The notes beneath the pieces were generated by a model that ran no database searches, was not told where the DNA came from, and was given only the letters and a program-made list of their open reading frames with translations. A stretch of 64,000 nucleotides of DNA from Celoporthe dispersa (Eukaryota > Ascomycota > Sordariomycetes > Diaporthales > Cryphonectriaceae): positions 1,736,001-1,800,000 of the forward strand of contig WAID01000003.1 in NCBI GenBank assembly GCA_016584495.1, read 5' to 3'. The position numbers were made by a program, and so were the translations under genes. Positions 33,337 to 44,551 of this stretch are shown piece by piece (within the stretch, counting starts at the first letter, position 1; each line of letters begins with the position of its first letter).

Positions 33337-35243
33337 TCACAGGCTGGGCTGCAAAATGATGATCATGACCGTCGTCCTCGGAACCCCTCCTACACATCGA
33401 TCGGCTGGCGGACTTTTACCGTACCACACCCAGTGCTTCTCACCAACATCAAGACAAATAAGAACAAACATCGCCATCGCACCCATAATCACCAGACATG
33501 TCAGGACAACAGCCGCTGCAACATTCATCTGTCCGACAGGCGCAAGATCGCTCGTCCCGCCCGTCCGCCGCCTTCCTTCTCCCGCGTGCGCATCGCCCTG
33601 GCTCGTCCCCCCCAGTATCGTGCGTCACAGGTGGCGGGAGCATCATCGTGTGCCCAGTGTCGCTCCCCACCACGAGCAGCGCCGTCAGCGCCGACAGCGC
33701 GCTCGTCTCCTGGCCCAGGCCGGTATCGCCATCATGTCCGCCCCATCCCCACCGCAGGCCACACGCCGTCCCTCCCTCACCACCGCCTGTGCACGTCTCG
33801 ACGGCAGCCTCCGCCGATGCCCTGACGGCCCACAGAACCCGGTCCCGCGTCCACGGGCAGAGCTGCGCGGCGCTCGCCATCCACCGGAGAACGAACCCCT
33901 TGAAGGACTTCATGTCGCTGGTGCAGCCGCCGTCGAGCGGGTAGCCATCGCACGCAGGCTCGCGCGCCACGCCGTCCGGGGTGAAGAACAAGGCGAGGAG
34001 GTTGTCGAGCAGGCCGCCGACGCGGTCGGCCCAGCGGTCGTCCCGGGTGAGGTCCCACATGAAGGCACTACCCTGCAGGAGGACCCCCACGTTGTACGAG
34101 AACTGCGCCCTGTTGATATCCTTACAGTCAAGCTCGGTATGGGCCCCGTCAAACACGTTGAAGCGCTCGTCGATGAGGCCCACATTCCTCATCCACTCGA
34201 ACGTGGACGCGGCCTCGAGGGCATAGGCTTCGTCCCCTGTGTATCGGGCCAGCCGTGCCGCCATGTTGAAATACGCGCCATTGGCGATGGAGTTTTTGTA
34301 ATTATACCCGCCGTTCACTAATTATGGCTGTCAGCTTTGGGAATCTCTCGCAGGTATACTTTGCGAAGGAGTTCTGAAGATCAGAGGAGGGACGCTGGAT
34401 GAAAAAGAGAAAATGGGGAAGAAGAAAGAAAAAAGGAGAGGGGGGGGGGGGGGACGACATACGTGTGAGAACCTGCCACCGGAGACCCCCGCCGCAGTCT
34501 GGGTCTTCTTTTTGGATTCTCTCTGGATGGTGTGCACGGCCTGAGCGAGTGCAAGCCACTGGGGGTCTTCCGGGCTCGGGTCCTGAAAATTGCTCTCTGC
34601 AGCCAGCAAGGCCGACATGCCCCAGAACGCCTACCAGCGAAGAGGCAGTTGTCAGTCTGCAAGCTAATCTGGCCCCCTCCTCCTAAACTTCTAGGGAGCA
34701 CCATGAATGGTGGACGGACTGTCTACTCACCTGGTCATCGTTCCCAACCGTGGCGGTGATATTAGGTGGCATGAAGTCCCGTCCCGGTCCGACCTGGAAC
34801 AGGAGCCCTTCCTCCACCGCGTCGTTGTATGTCGTGTCCCCGGTGGACTTCCAGTAGTCGATCATGGTCCCCCAGAGCGCGCCGGCCTGCCACCAGAAGT
34901 AAGGGCCATCTGGAGGAGGACCGGGCAGGATCCCGGGGGTCTGGCCGTACTCTTGGCCGTGGTAGTAGCTCACGACATCTTGAGCCTTGAGGGCGGCTGC
35001 GGCCAGGATAGAGTCTGGGTTGTGGTTATCAGGTCAGCACATGCGTCTCTGAATAGTAAAGATACCTCTCGAAGATCCTGAGGAAGAAAAGGGAGTGTAT
35101 GCTCCTGAATGAAAGGATGGGTAAGAGGCTGTGAGGACCACTTCAGGGCTCTATACAGAATACTTGCCTCTGGAGGAGAAGTCTATGGAGAGCGAAGCGG
35201 ACGCTGTGCCCCCGAGCACCATGAGAACACCGATCGACTTCAT
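33337..35243 (-). CDS. GH76 alpha-1,6-mannanase, DFG5/DCW1-like wall protein
   Basis: Wall-associated GH76 enzyme; in fungi DFG5/DCW1 help link GPI-proteins to wall glucan. Exons: 35243-35168, 35014-34731, 34630-34463 and 34317-33337. N-terminal signal MKSIGVLMVLGGTASAS. The catalytic Asp pair lies in VGNDDQ at the end of exon 2. Other family blocks: YFWWQAGALWGTMIDYW, CGGGLRWQVLT and GGYNYKNSIANGAYF. Intron 1 has a GC donor (AG/GCAAGT). There are two one-base frame breaks in homopolymers. T5 at 34509-34513 lacks a base before EDPDCGGGL. C7 at 33607-33613 has one too many; correcting it replaces a Cys-rich tail by a hydrophobic segment (AAAVVLTCLVIMGAMAMFVL) suiting a GPI signal or membrane anchor. 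Corrected length is 1509 nt (502 aa). Confidence 0.88.
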
Positions 35244-36592
35244 AATTCCGTGGCGGTTCCTGGCGGCGGAGGCTGAGGCTTTGTCGAGGGATGAGGAGGA
35301 GGAGGAGGTTGTCGTGGGGCGGCTGACCGGCGAGAGGCGACCGCGTACAGAGTCAACTCGAGACAAGCAAAATTGGCCACTGACCAAAGTGTCATTCGTC
35401 CAATGCGTGAGAATGTCGATGGCATCTTTCTCCAGGCGGAGGTCGCTGGCTGTGCTTTGGGCTGTTGCTGGTGGGCCAGTACGTGGACTCTGCAGTGGTT
35501 AAGGTAGGATTATTACAGTACAGGGTCTGGGAAGGGGGGGTTTTTCTTCTCCCCTTCTTCTTTCTCTTTCTGCTTCGTTCTATATTCTACCTCGTGGGAG
35601 CAGAAACTTCTTCCCAAGACCCGTGCTAGCTGGCTGATGCTGAAGAAAGGCCTCCTATACAAACCTTGAGGAGAGACGGCGTTGCGCGAGCACATCCTAG
35701 CGTTCCCCGCAGCCACCCTGGTATTGACCAAGTTACACGACAGTCCAATTAGTCCTATTGGCGGCTACATTTTCCTCTGCTTCTTCTGGTTGTGGCTCTG
35801 GGCAACGGCTCCGATGGCTTCTCTTCACCAGGGTGAAACTGATATATCTGTGCTGCTCCTCCTGGATTCGATAGCATGCATGCATACATGGTCCGACGAT
35901 GACCTCGTCCTGAGCAAGGATCGTTAATACTTACTCTACGCCCTAGAGCTTGACGCCCGGAGCGTAGCCTCAGCCAAGGCACAGCCACAGGACTATATAC
36001 GTCTCTAATGACTATAACGGGTAGTAGGTATCTGGTCGGACTGCCTGGCCAAAGGTCTTCTGGGCCTAGGCATGCACCGGTCCGAGCCTCGAGACTTTCT
36101 GGGGGGGTGAGCTATGCATTAGTGTGGCCCCCGGTCCATATTGGGATTGCCCGCAAAAGGCACGGTGCCGTTTCAAGCTCTGTGACTCACCCGTAGCATA
36201 AGTAAACCGGGCCCAGGACCGACTGGCACTGGTCGGGTCAACGTGGTGCGTCGTCGGTGAGACCAGGCGGATTTCAGTCCAGGGTATCACTCCTCCGGAT
36301 GGAGAGTCATGGCATGCCTGCAGTGCGATGTTCCGATCGTTGATATCATATTCGCACGGGTGTGATGGTGAGAATGGAGCACTGAGCTGCCATGAACTGA
36401 GAAACCGTCGGGTGTTGATATTGTAGCAGCAGAACACGATGGCACGAGTGAGGACCTCGGGCTGGCCGCACCGTCTGGGGGAGAGAGAGAGGAGAGGAAA
36501 ATAAATATGCAATGAACACACAAACACCGTGCCTGCTCAAACTCGTCTGTCCTATGCAGAATATGTTACAAAACCCAATCTCGCTATGCAAA
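35244..36592. other. Intergenic between GH76 gene and RCC1
   Basis: No gene recognised. A GGA-rich triplet stretch at about 35290-35320, a pyrimidine run at 35540-35580 and a direct GCATGCATGCATAC element at 35875-35888. Confidence 0.5.
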
Positions 36593-38365
36593 TTACTTGT
36601 GACCGTTGACCTGCTTCTTCGCGCGGGGTGCAGCCACCATGCTGAACTGCCCGCCTGTTCCACACCAGGAGAGCTTGACGCCCTCCAGCGACTTGGCCTT
36701 GACCTCCTCGGCGATCTCGACATCATCGTCCTTGCCGTTGCCGAGCTGCAGCTGCGACCCGAATCCCGACGCGAAGGCTTTGCCCTCCCTATTGACAAAG
36801 ATAGTGTGGCCCGTGGAGCAGGCGACATAGGCAGCCTCGCCAATGTTGGGCACGGCGGTGGGCTCCAGCAGGATCCGTGGCTTCTCGTACTCGTCCTTGC
36901 GGACAACCTTGGGGTTGTCGATCTGCTCCTGCGACAGCTTGAGCCCGAGATGTCCGCCGTCTATCCGGCCCCAGACGAGATAGCGCCCATCCTTGGTCAC
37001 GGCGGCGGAGTGGTGCGCACCGGCGGCCATCTGCTCGATGCCTTGCTTGGACAGGGGCTTGATCTGCATGGGATACGGCAGCTCGGCGCTGTCGGCGCCA
37101 GCGTTGCTTGCGTAGCCAGCTTGGCCAAAGTTGTTCATGCCCCACGCAAACACTCGGTCCTTGTTGTCCACGGCCAGCGAGTGGTACGGGCCGGCGGCGA
37201 CGCTCTTGACCCCGTACCGGCTCATGTCGGCGACGCCTGGGTAGTAATTGTCCTTGAAGTCCTGCGCGGCATGGACGCGACGGCCGACCTGGGTCTTCTC
37301 GTTCACGCCCCAGGTCCATATGCGGCCCGAGTGGTCGAGGGCGACAGCATGGTTTGCGCCGCAGACGATCGACTTGATGTTCTGGAGGCCAGGTATCAAC
37401 ATGGGCGTCTCTTGCTTCTTGATCGTCTCGCCGTTGTAGTAGAGGAAGCACTGCTTGGCCTCGCTGTCCTATTCGCGCAGGTCGCGTCAGCACCGCCTTT
37501 TCTTTCCTGACCAGTAGTTACTGAGAGCGGAGACGCGTAGGATAGCAGGATAACGTACCGTAAATGTTCCCCAGCCGTACACGAGGCCGGTGTCGGTGAC
37601 GGCGAAGCTGCAGCTATCGCCAGCGGCGACGCACGTGAACTTTGTGCCTTTCGGGAAGGACCCGTCGGGGATGTGCGTAGGAGTCGACTCGACCGGGTTG
37701 AGCGCCTCGTCGTCCGAGTCCTCAGAGCCGGAGCCATCGCCGCCATCTTCCATGTCACGGAGCCCGCCGTCCCAGGAACAGTCTCTGCCCAGGGCGCCGA
37801 GGTCATTGCCGCCCCAGGTCACGATCTTGCTGTCCTCCGTCAGGGCGATGGTATGCATGCCGCCACAGTCGAGCTGCACGACGCGGTAGCTGTCTGCCTC
37901 TCCCGAGTCCAGCTTGGGGATGACGGTGGCGCGCTTGGCCGCCTTCTTGTTGGGGCCCAGGCCGAGCTCACCAGCCATGTCGCCGGTGCCGAAAACGTAC
38001 ACGGTGAGCACGTCGGTAGGAGCCGCATTGATGACGGAGAGGGAGGAGGTGTCGGGAGGCGAGGTCCTGAAGCTCTCGAGGCCGGATTCCGGCACCAGCG
38101 AGACCGCCTTTGTCGCGGCGGCGCGCTTGGGGGCAGGCTTGGATGCCTTTGCGATCTTTCTGGGCTCCTTGGCGCCATCGATGTCCTCGATGGCCTCGTC
38201 CAGCTGCTTCACGTCGAAGTTCGCCGCTTTGGCCCGCTTCGCGGGGACAGTCTTAGTCTCGACATCGACATCGTCGGCCTTGCGCTTCTTGGACGCGGCG
38301 GCCGCGCCGTTGACGCCCGACGCGGATTTCGTAGCGGCGCGGGCGCGTTTTGACTTGGGAGGCAT
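36593..38365 (-). CDS. RCC1: RCC1 / Ran guanine-nucleotide exchange factor
   Basis: Chromatin-bound exchange factor for the Ran GTPase (Srm1 in yeast, Pim1 in fission yeast), setting the nuclear RanGTP level. Two exons: 38365-37559 and 37468-36593, GTACGT donor, in-frame junction, 560 aa, no frame break. Residues 1-110 are basic and Lys/Ala-rich with nuclear-localisation-like clusters (KSKRARAATK, SKKRKADD). The rest is a seven-bladed propeller with RCC1 repeats, e.g. VYVFGTGDMAGELGLG, IVTWGGNDLGALG, VYGWGTF, IWTWGVNEKTQVG, VFAWGMNNFGQAG, YLVWGRIDGGHLGL and AFASGFGSQLQLG. An acidic insert (GSGSEDSDDEA) sits in the third repeat. It ends in a short Lys/Gly-His tail. Confidence 0.96.
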
Positions 38366-39032
38366 CTCGAATTGATGTATGGCTCAAACAGGATCAGACA
38401 AGAGGAGATGAATTGATGGTGAGGAGTGACAATTAGGGGGGGCTGGGCTGTGTGCTGGCGTGGTGTTTCTGTGTAAGTTGTAGAGTTTGAGAGAGGAAAC
38501 AGGAACAGGAGACTGGGGACGTGCGATGAAGTCAGTCAGTCAGTGGTATGAGGAAGAATGCTTGGAGCTTAAAGAAAAAAAGAAAATCCTGACCCCCTGA
38601 AAGAATGCCACAGGGGTGCCCTGCATGGTGACGGTGGCCTGTGCTGGATGTGCCTGACAGTTGCCCCCTGTGATTGGATGCAGGCACAACAGGAAGTGGG
38701 GAGGATTAAAGAGAACAATAGACAATGGACAATAGACAGTAGACAGTAGACATGGATGGAAAAGTCTGGATACTCACGGAAACGAGGCATATCACCAGCA
38801 ATATCCAGGCATATATATTGACTTGCTTGTCAAAATGTAGAGGCTTGAAGGGATCTCAGAGTGGCAATGCCTGGCTGGGGCTTAGTCAGGCATACAGTGA
38901 ACACTATTGGACCAATTTTTTCCCAGCCACAACTCAGGTCTCTCTCACCCCATCCTTTTCTTTTAACCACCATTCCTCCCGCCACCATGATTGTGTCCAG
39001 GTTTCCCTCCAGTAGACTAGGAGTCTCACCTT
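38366..39032. other. Upstream of RCC1
   Basis: Promoter side of RCC1. A cagtagacagtagac-type short direct repeat at 38735-38752. No gene seen. Confidence 0.55.
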
Positions 39033-39731
39033 CTAGTCCTGTGAATAGATGCTTGCACTGTATCGTTGTTGGTGTTTAGATGAGGTACAAGGTCGAGGCG
39101 AATTGCCCTGCCGGCCCACCCCCAAGAGTTCATTCTTGATGGCATAGTTTTGTTGGGTCAAGTCCCTGCCAAAGACTGACTGGTGCAGATCATGATTCTG
39201 GGGAACCACCAGATGATCAGGTTCTGATGTTGTCTCCCTCTTGTCTGCATTTTCACCCCAGGCTGCTGACCCTTGGTGGACTGTGCTGCTCGCTGACTGC
39301 CTGAGAGCTCGACATGAGTCCAAGCTGTCAGGAGAGAAGATAGTCCCTAATGTTCCCATAGAGTCTCTCCAAGAGTCCAGTTTCTCCACAGACACAATTG
39401 TCCTCCGTGTGTCTTCAGAAAGTCGCCTAGAGATGTTCTTCTCGCCTAGGCACTCATCTGGTTTCAGACACTCCTCTTCTCTGTAGATCTGTCGGGGTCC
39501 TCTGCCAGCCTTTTGTTGTTCCAAACTCAGTAGATTCTTTCTGTTCCAAATGTTGTACACAATGAGACTGACACACCCTAAAGCCAGAAAGCATCCGTAG
39601 ACGATGGCGCCTACCCCGAAGAACAAAGGCCAGCTGAGTGCCATTTTTGTTGCTCGCAGTGGAATATGGAACCAGATATCGCCACCCAATACTGATGGAC
39701 CAAACAGCAAGTTGAGGAATGATTTTATCAA
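39033..39731 (-). CDS. Hypothetical single-pass membrane protein, 232 aa
   Basis: Single-exon frame beginning MIKSFLNLLFGPSVLGGD. One clear hydrophobic segment at about residues 36-58 (FFGVGAIVYGCFLALGCVSL) is followed by a Lys/Arg-rich stop and a ~170-residue polar tail rich in Ser, Glu and Arg, with LSEDTRRTIVSVEKLDSW as the most ordered part. It looks like a type III or tail-out membrane protein. No family recognised. A downstream Met (residue 31) just before the hydrophobic segment could be the true start. Confidence 0.5.
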   Translation of the reverse strand: MIKSFLNLLFGPSVLGGDIWFHIPLRATKMALSWPLFFGVGAIVYGCFLALGCVSLIVYNIWNRKNLLSLEQQKAGRGPRQIYREEECLKPDECLGEKNISRRLSEDTRRTIVSVEKLDSWRDSMGTLGTIFSPDSLDSCRALRQSASSTVHQGSAAWGENADKRETTSEPDHLVVPQNHDLHQSVFGRDLTQQNYAIKNELLGVGRQGNSPRPCTSSKHQQRYSASIYSQD

Positions 39732-42700
39732 GGGAGACTAGATATGCGGATACGTTGAGTCGACCTGTTTCTTTATGCGGTTCTGAGGCTCGAGGTCTAG
39801 GCAGAGAAACTCTACGTGTCTCACTGAAATATCAGTGCTGGGAGCTTTCATACAACACGTCGTCATTTCTACTCACTCGATAGATGGTGCTATAGGAATG
39901 CCTGAGTCATCGTTATATCAACTATGGAAACGGCGAGTAGGACTCATTACGAATCTACTGTCACTTTAGTGATCATGCAATCACAGTCGGCCTCGAAAGT
40001 GACTCATTGCCTACTCAAAAAAGTGTTCTCTTGACCGATCTCCTCAGTCATGAACCGAGAGCTGTGCTGGTAGACTAGGCAATCTAGCTCCCAAGGCTCT
40101 CCCTCTTTTGGTCTTGGAGAAGACTGACAAAGTGACAGCAAGAGTATGTGCACTCCAGACCCCGAATACGCTTCCCTATTCAAAAAAGTTCTCTAGTTAG
40201 CGGTCTAGTGGCGAGTGTAGTTTACGCAAAAGAATCAAAGATTTCAGGTGTGTTCTGATTCTCATGAGTCAACAATCATAATGATGTTCATAAAGTAGCC
40301 GGGCAGATGCACCTTGTGTGTGGGTGATCGAGTTATTCATGTACAGACTTTGCACAATGCGGACCTCGTGTGGAGGGTTCCCAAGGCACTTACTCAGCTA
40401 TCAATCATGACCCAACATAGGGTGGTTTCCTAAGGAAACATCAGAGCAGGAGGAAAAGACGCACAATGGCGCCGGTCAATCCTAACGTCTTCATTGCCAC
40501 CGGGAAGAATACTCGCCGGGCTGATCGCAACAGCCATATCCGCATCACAAATGCAGCTTCAGACTGAAGAAAGGAAAAAACACGCCCAGATGCTGGAGAA
40601 GATCAGTATGGACTTTGTCTTGTCTATGACCAAGCCCATGTCAACGACCCGAGCGAGTCTGGGGATCAGAATCAGACTCCGTCGCCTTGGTGTAGGCCCC
40701 AGGCAGTCATGACGAGAAAGATCAAGCTCTTCGCCTCGTCTCCAACCCTCACCCCGCCTCCCCGCCCCTCGTGGCGCTCTTGGCTACCATCATGGATACC
40801 ATTGCCCCGAGACTATTGACGCCGTTCGTGTCACGAGGTAGCAAAGGGCTGACTTCTACGCACATGAGGCGCCAAGGAGGTAAGTGATGCGCGCCCCGGC
40901 TATCGCTACGGCGACGCGAGGTAAGGACTTGCAAGTCTTCACGAGGCATCTATAGCCGAGTGGGGTGCCCAAATTACAAGGAAGAGCATTTCGTGATCAT
41001 GGAGGATTGTAACCTGCCTTCTTAGCCAGAGAGTCCGGCCGTGATAGTGGCGGCCGGCCGGCTGGTCCGGGCGTGGGGTAGAATTCGTTTCTAATTATGC
41101 AGACTAATTACGACTTCACCCTCTGCACAGTCATCAACACCCATGAGTGTCGACGGCCTATGGTGACATTAGCGCTGGACACGTGTAGCCCTGGAGGCGA
41201 TCACCAGAGTGGGCTCCGATGTGGAATCCTGTTATTCTGTTCATGCTCCTAAGCGAAGGGAGGAGCAAGTAGACCCCGGCGACTTGTGAAATGACCGCCC
41301 CCCGTCGTTTTTCACGCACTTCTGGCGGAGGGATGTATTAGGTAGGGCGTAAAGCACACTCAAGCTAACGCAAACTCGACGATCAGCAAGCTGGCAAGCA
41401 GTGAATCTAGTTGGCTCTTTTAAAAACGTGATCCCCCAGCTAGTTGGTATTGCATCACTAAAGTGAATGAAGGGATTCCTAGAGAGTGTGAAGAGCCTTG
41501 AGCAAGGAAACAACATCTAGTGACCTTGAGGGAAGGCGAGGCTGGAAGTCTTCCGGACTTAAGTCGGTATCTGAATTTGAAAATTGTGAGAATGTTTGTC
41601 GAATCTAAAAATACTTCTTTTGTATACTAAGTACTCATCGTACGATAATTCCGGTACGTACCTGCAGTAGCAGGCGGGTTGTCAAGGCTTGAGAGCTTGT
41701 AGCAAGACCAAAGAGGGTTGCATATGTGCCAAGACTGACCAGTCACACCGGTCGGGCTCTTGCATAGAGAACTGTCGCTATCCATTCCAAGCTGCTTGAT
41801 GCAGAGCACGAAGTGGTACCTTGTGGTGAGGATGCTGTCGACAAGATCGACGCAATGGAGTACAGTTTTGATATATTAGTTCCTAGGCGTGCGTCAGATG
41901 ATACGACTTGGGCCTGGAGAGTGCCAACAGACGGCTTGGAATCCTTGCCAAATAGTTCTCTGCAAGCACTACATTTGTCAGGTGGGGAACTCTTGGCGAT
42001 CTCGAGATGCAACTCCATGGAATCCGGGGAAGTCTTATCTAGACCGTCCAAGGATGTCCAAGTCATCTGTGGTGGATGTTGAGGGCAGGCTTGCTCTAAC
42101 TTTATTCCGCTAGCCATTCGTTGTTGTTGATCACCTAGATCCACGTATTTCGTAACCTCTTCTTCCCTCCTCCACGCAATCTATTACCTTCCCGCGCTAC
42201 ACGCAAGTCCCCCATGGCATGCCAAGGCCGGAGCATGCACGGTCAGCTTCCGGGGTCAGCAATGAGGGATGGTCGAAAGAGAGTAAGCATGTGGTACGGA
42301 AATGCATCATGAAGCAGATTCGCCTGGAGTGCAGCGGATGCCAAGGCTGGTGAGGAGTCGTGGTGTCTACAACTTTCCCTCGCTTGCTAAAGACGAATGA
42401 GGTATACCTTGTTTCCTGGGGGCTGACGTTCGCGGCTTTCACCAATCACAACCTTGTGACGGATCATAGTCTAACGCCTACCAATGTGACTTGGGGAAGA
42501 CAAGGGGGATAGAGAATACAACAAAAGTGTCCGTCTGTGCATCGGAACGAATTGACGAGATTTCTCGAGCAAGTGGCGCCAAACATTGGCCTCCCCAGTG
42601 CTGGCTAATGGAGGGGACACAGGTGCAATTTCTACAAGCACACATAGCATCCTGCGAAATTATAAGTAGGGAGCACATGCCCTTCGAAAAAGTGTCAAAG

Positions 42701-42777
42701 TCCTCAACCACTACCAGCTCATCCAGATCAATACAAAACAACAAGTCTCAGCCTGAATCAGCACTCTGATATACAAG
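39732..42777. other. 3-kb stretch without a supported gene
   Basis: Short protein-like pieces occur but none is convincing: plus 40467-40565 (MAPVNPNVFIATGKNTRRAD before a stop), plus about 40735-40890 with a different frame, and a minus frame at 42144-41743 with CSACRELFGKD and 133 codons. The minus frame could be a broken Cys-containing gene. The last 200 bases are the promoter side of the small peptide gene at 42778. Confidence 0.4.
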
Positions 42778-43059
42778 ATGCAATTTAAAGTCATTTTTGC
42801 TTTCCTGGCCGCCTGCACTGCGGTGGCCGCCATTCCCGTCGAGAACTCGGCTCGCGGTAAGTATCAATGATTATTGCTGCTCTTGCTGGTGCGCTCCGGC
42901 TCCAGTCTTGCTGACAGCACATTGGGTTCAGACCTCACCCTGGCTGGGGCCGTCACTGGTCGCAACCTTGACATGGTCCGTCGCCAGGACGACGATGATG
43001 ATGGGGATGATGACGATGGCGATGATGGCGACGATGGAGATGACGGAGATGATGATTAA
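42778..43059 (+). CDS. Small secreted acidic peptide precursor, 68 aa
   Basis: Two exons: 42778-42856 (GTAAGT donor) and 42932-43059 (acceptor TTCAG); the junction keeps frame and gives 68 aa. Residues 1-18 are a clear signal peptide (MQFKVIFAFLAACTAVAA). A 26-residue pro-segment ends in Arg43-Arg44, a Kex2-type dibasic site, and the final 24 residues are one Gln, 18 Asp and 5 Gly, an almost purely Asp/Gly tail. There are no Cys residues after the signal. The domain order (signal, pro-region, dibasic site, short C-terminal peptide) is that of processed fungal peptides or RiPP precursors. The UstYa gene on the same strand starts 1.5 kb downstream. Function unknown. The low-complexity tail could also bind cations or minerals. 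Confidence 0.7.
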
Positions 43060-44551
43060 ACACGAGGACGTCTCAACATAGTGGCAGTTGGTCTTAGTAG
43101 CGTATAATATGGTCTACTTTCAATGAACAACACTTTCTGCTCTGTAATCGCCTGGTCTGCACGTAATTTCATGATATTAAATTTACCTCTCTGAAATATG
43201 TCGTAGAAATAACCCTAGGTTAATGCGTGATAATTGCCACTCTGTATAATTACTAATAGCCGATGTATGAAATATTTAGCATGTGAAAATTGCTGCATTA
43301 TCTAGACAGAGGGAACCGGACAGGCTGGGACGCAGCTTATTGGTCCTGCCAGCAGCTCATAAGTAGCTGCGTACTTTTAGGTTGAGGGAGCCAGAAAGAG
43401 TGTCTTGTTCCAACCTACGTACATCCTCCTCCATCACACAGCGCTGACGGAATCTACTATGTACACAAAAGGGCGTACAAGCGAGCTTCTCCAGAGCCAG
43501 TGCCAAGAAGTAGGCTGCAGCTGAGTATCCACTTTGACTCTATACTTAACAGCAAGGCCTGCAGCGTGCTAGTGGCCTTCTGCTCTTTGCGTGGTCACCA
43601 GACGCCATGTCAACTCATGTTTGATTGTGAGGTATCAGTCGGAGGTCGTCACCCTTGAAAGTAGAGCTGCAAGAGCGCGCACGAGGGTATCACCATCACA
43701 CCGGTACTAAGCCATCCGCGTATTATGGCTTTACTCCGCAGCAATGGCTTACGCATTGCCCTATGAAGAGGTGCAGGTCTTTCTTGGCATATGTCTTGGC
43801 AATACAAGAGAGGCTGCAAGTCATCCCCGTCCACTCGGACACAATTCGGCATCCTCTTCCCTAACGGACAGGTTCTTTTTTTTATTTTTGGATCCTGGTG
43901 ACACCCATTTCAAAGAGGCAGTACGGTCCGTCGCCCATTATGCAGAATTTCCAGTTTCTCATGGGAGAGTGGCTTGCATTGTTCTTATCGCTAACCAGTG
44001 GCGTTGAGAGCCTTCATACTCCTCCTGCTGCAGCAGTCCGAAAGCAGTATGTGATGGGCTTGCATCCTTCACGTCAGCAACAGAAAGTGTTGAGTGCTTC
44101 CCCGCTCATCCACCGGACAAAAGGGCCATGTAGAGAGGCTTGTATCGTTCTCCTCACTTGACAAAGGTGGTGTTGAGCGCCTACTCTTTCCTTCGGGAGA
44201 CAGAGAGCAATGTGACTCGTTTGCATGGGGGTGGTGGCGGGTGTGGTGAGATCATACCTGCAGATCCAGTACACTTGAGCTGCGGAGACATCAATGCCTC
44301 AACACCGCTCGTCCTAATCCAAATGGGAGTCTCCGGCCTGTCTAGACAGACCTACCGTCTATCCGACACTTTCAGAGCTCATCATCGTTCCCTCTTCCCT
44401 TCTTCTCTTACCCACAGACTGAGAAGCCTTCTCATCAACCCCTCAGACTGACTTCGCCTGGTCACTAATTTGGTGGTTTTTTCTCTCTCTCTCTCTCTTC
44501 TTTCTCTTGTCTCAAGTCTCTGCCAAACATTTCACAATATCATCCAGCATC
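43060..44551. other. Spacer between peptide gene and UstYa gene
   Basis: AT-rich 3' flank (43080-43300), then short frames with no motif (43649-44451). A CT-dinucleotide tract at 44483-44500 lies about 50-70 bases before the UstYa ATG and is a likely promoter/leader element. Confidence 0.55.

Noticed and set aside
36512..37510. 332-codon plus frame over RCC1
   Set aside because: Antisense shadow of the RCC1 propeller.
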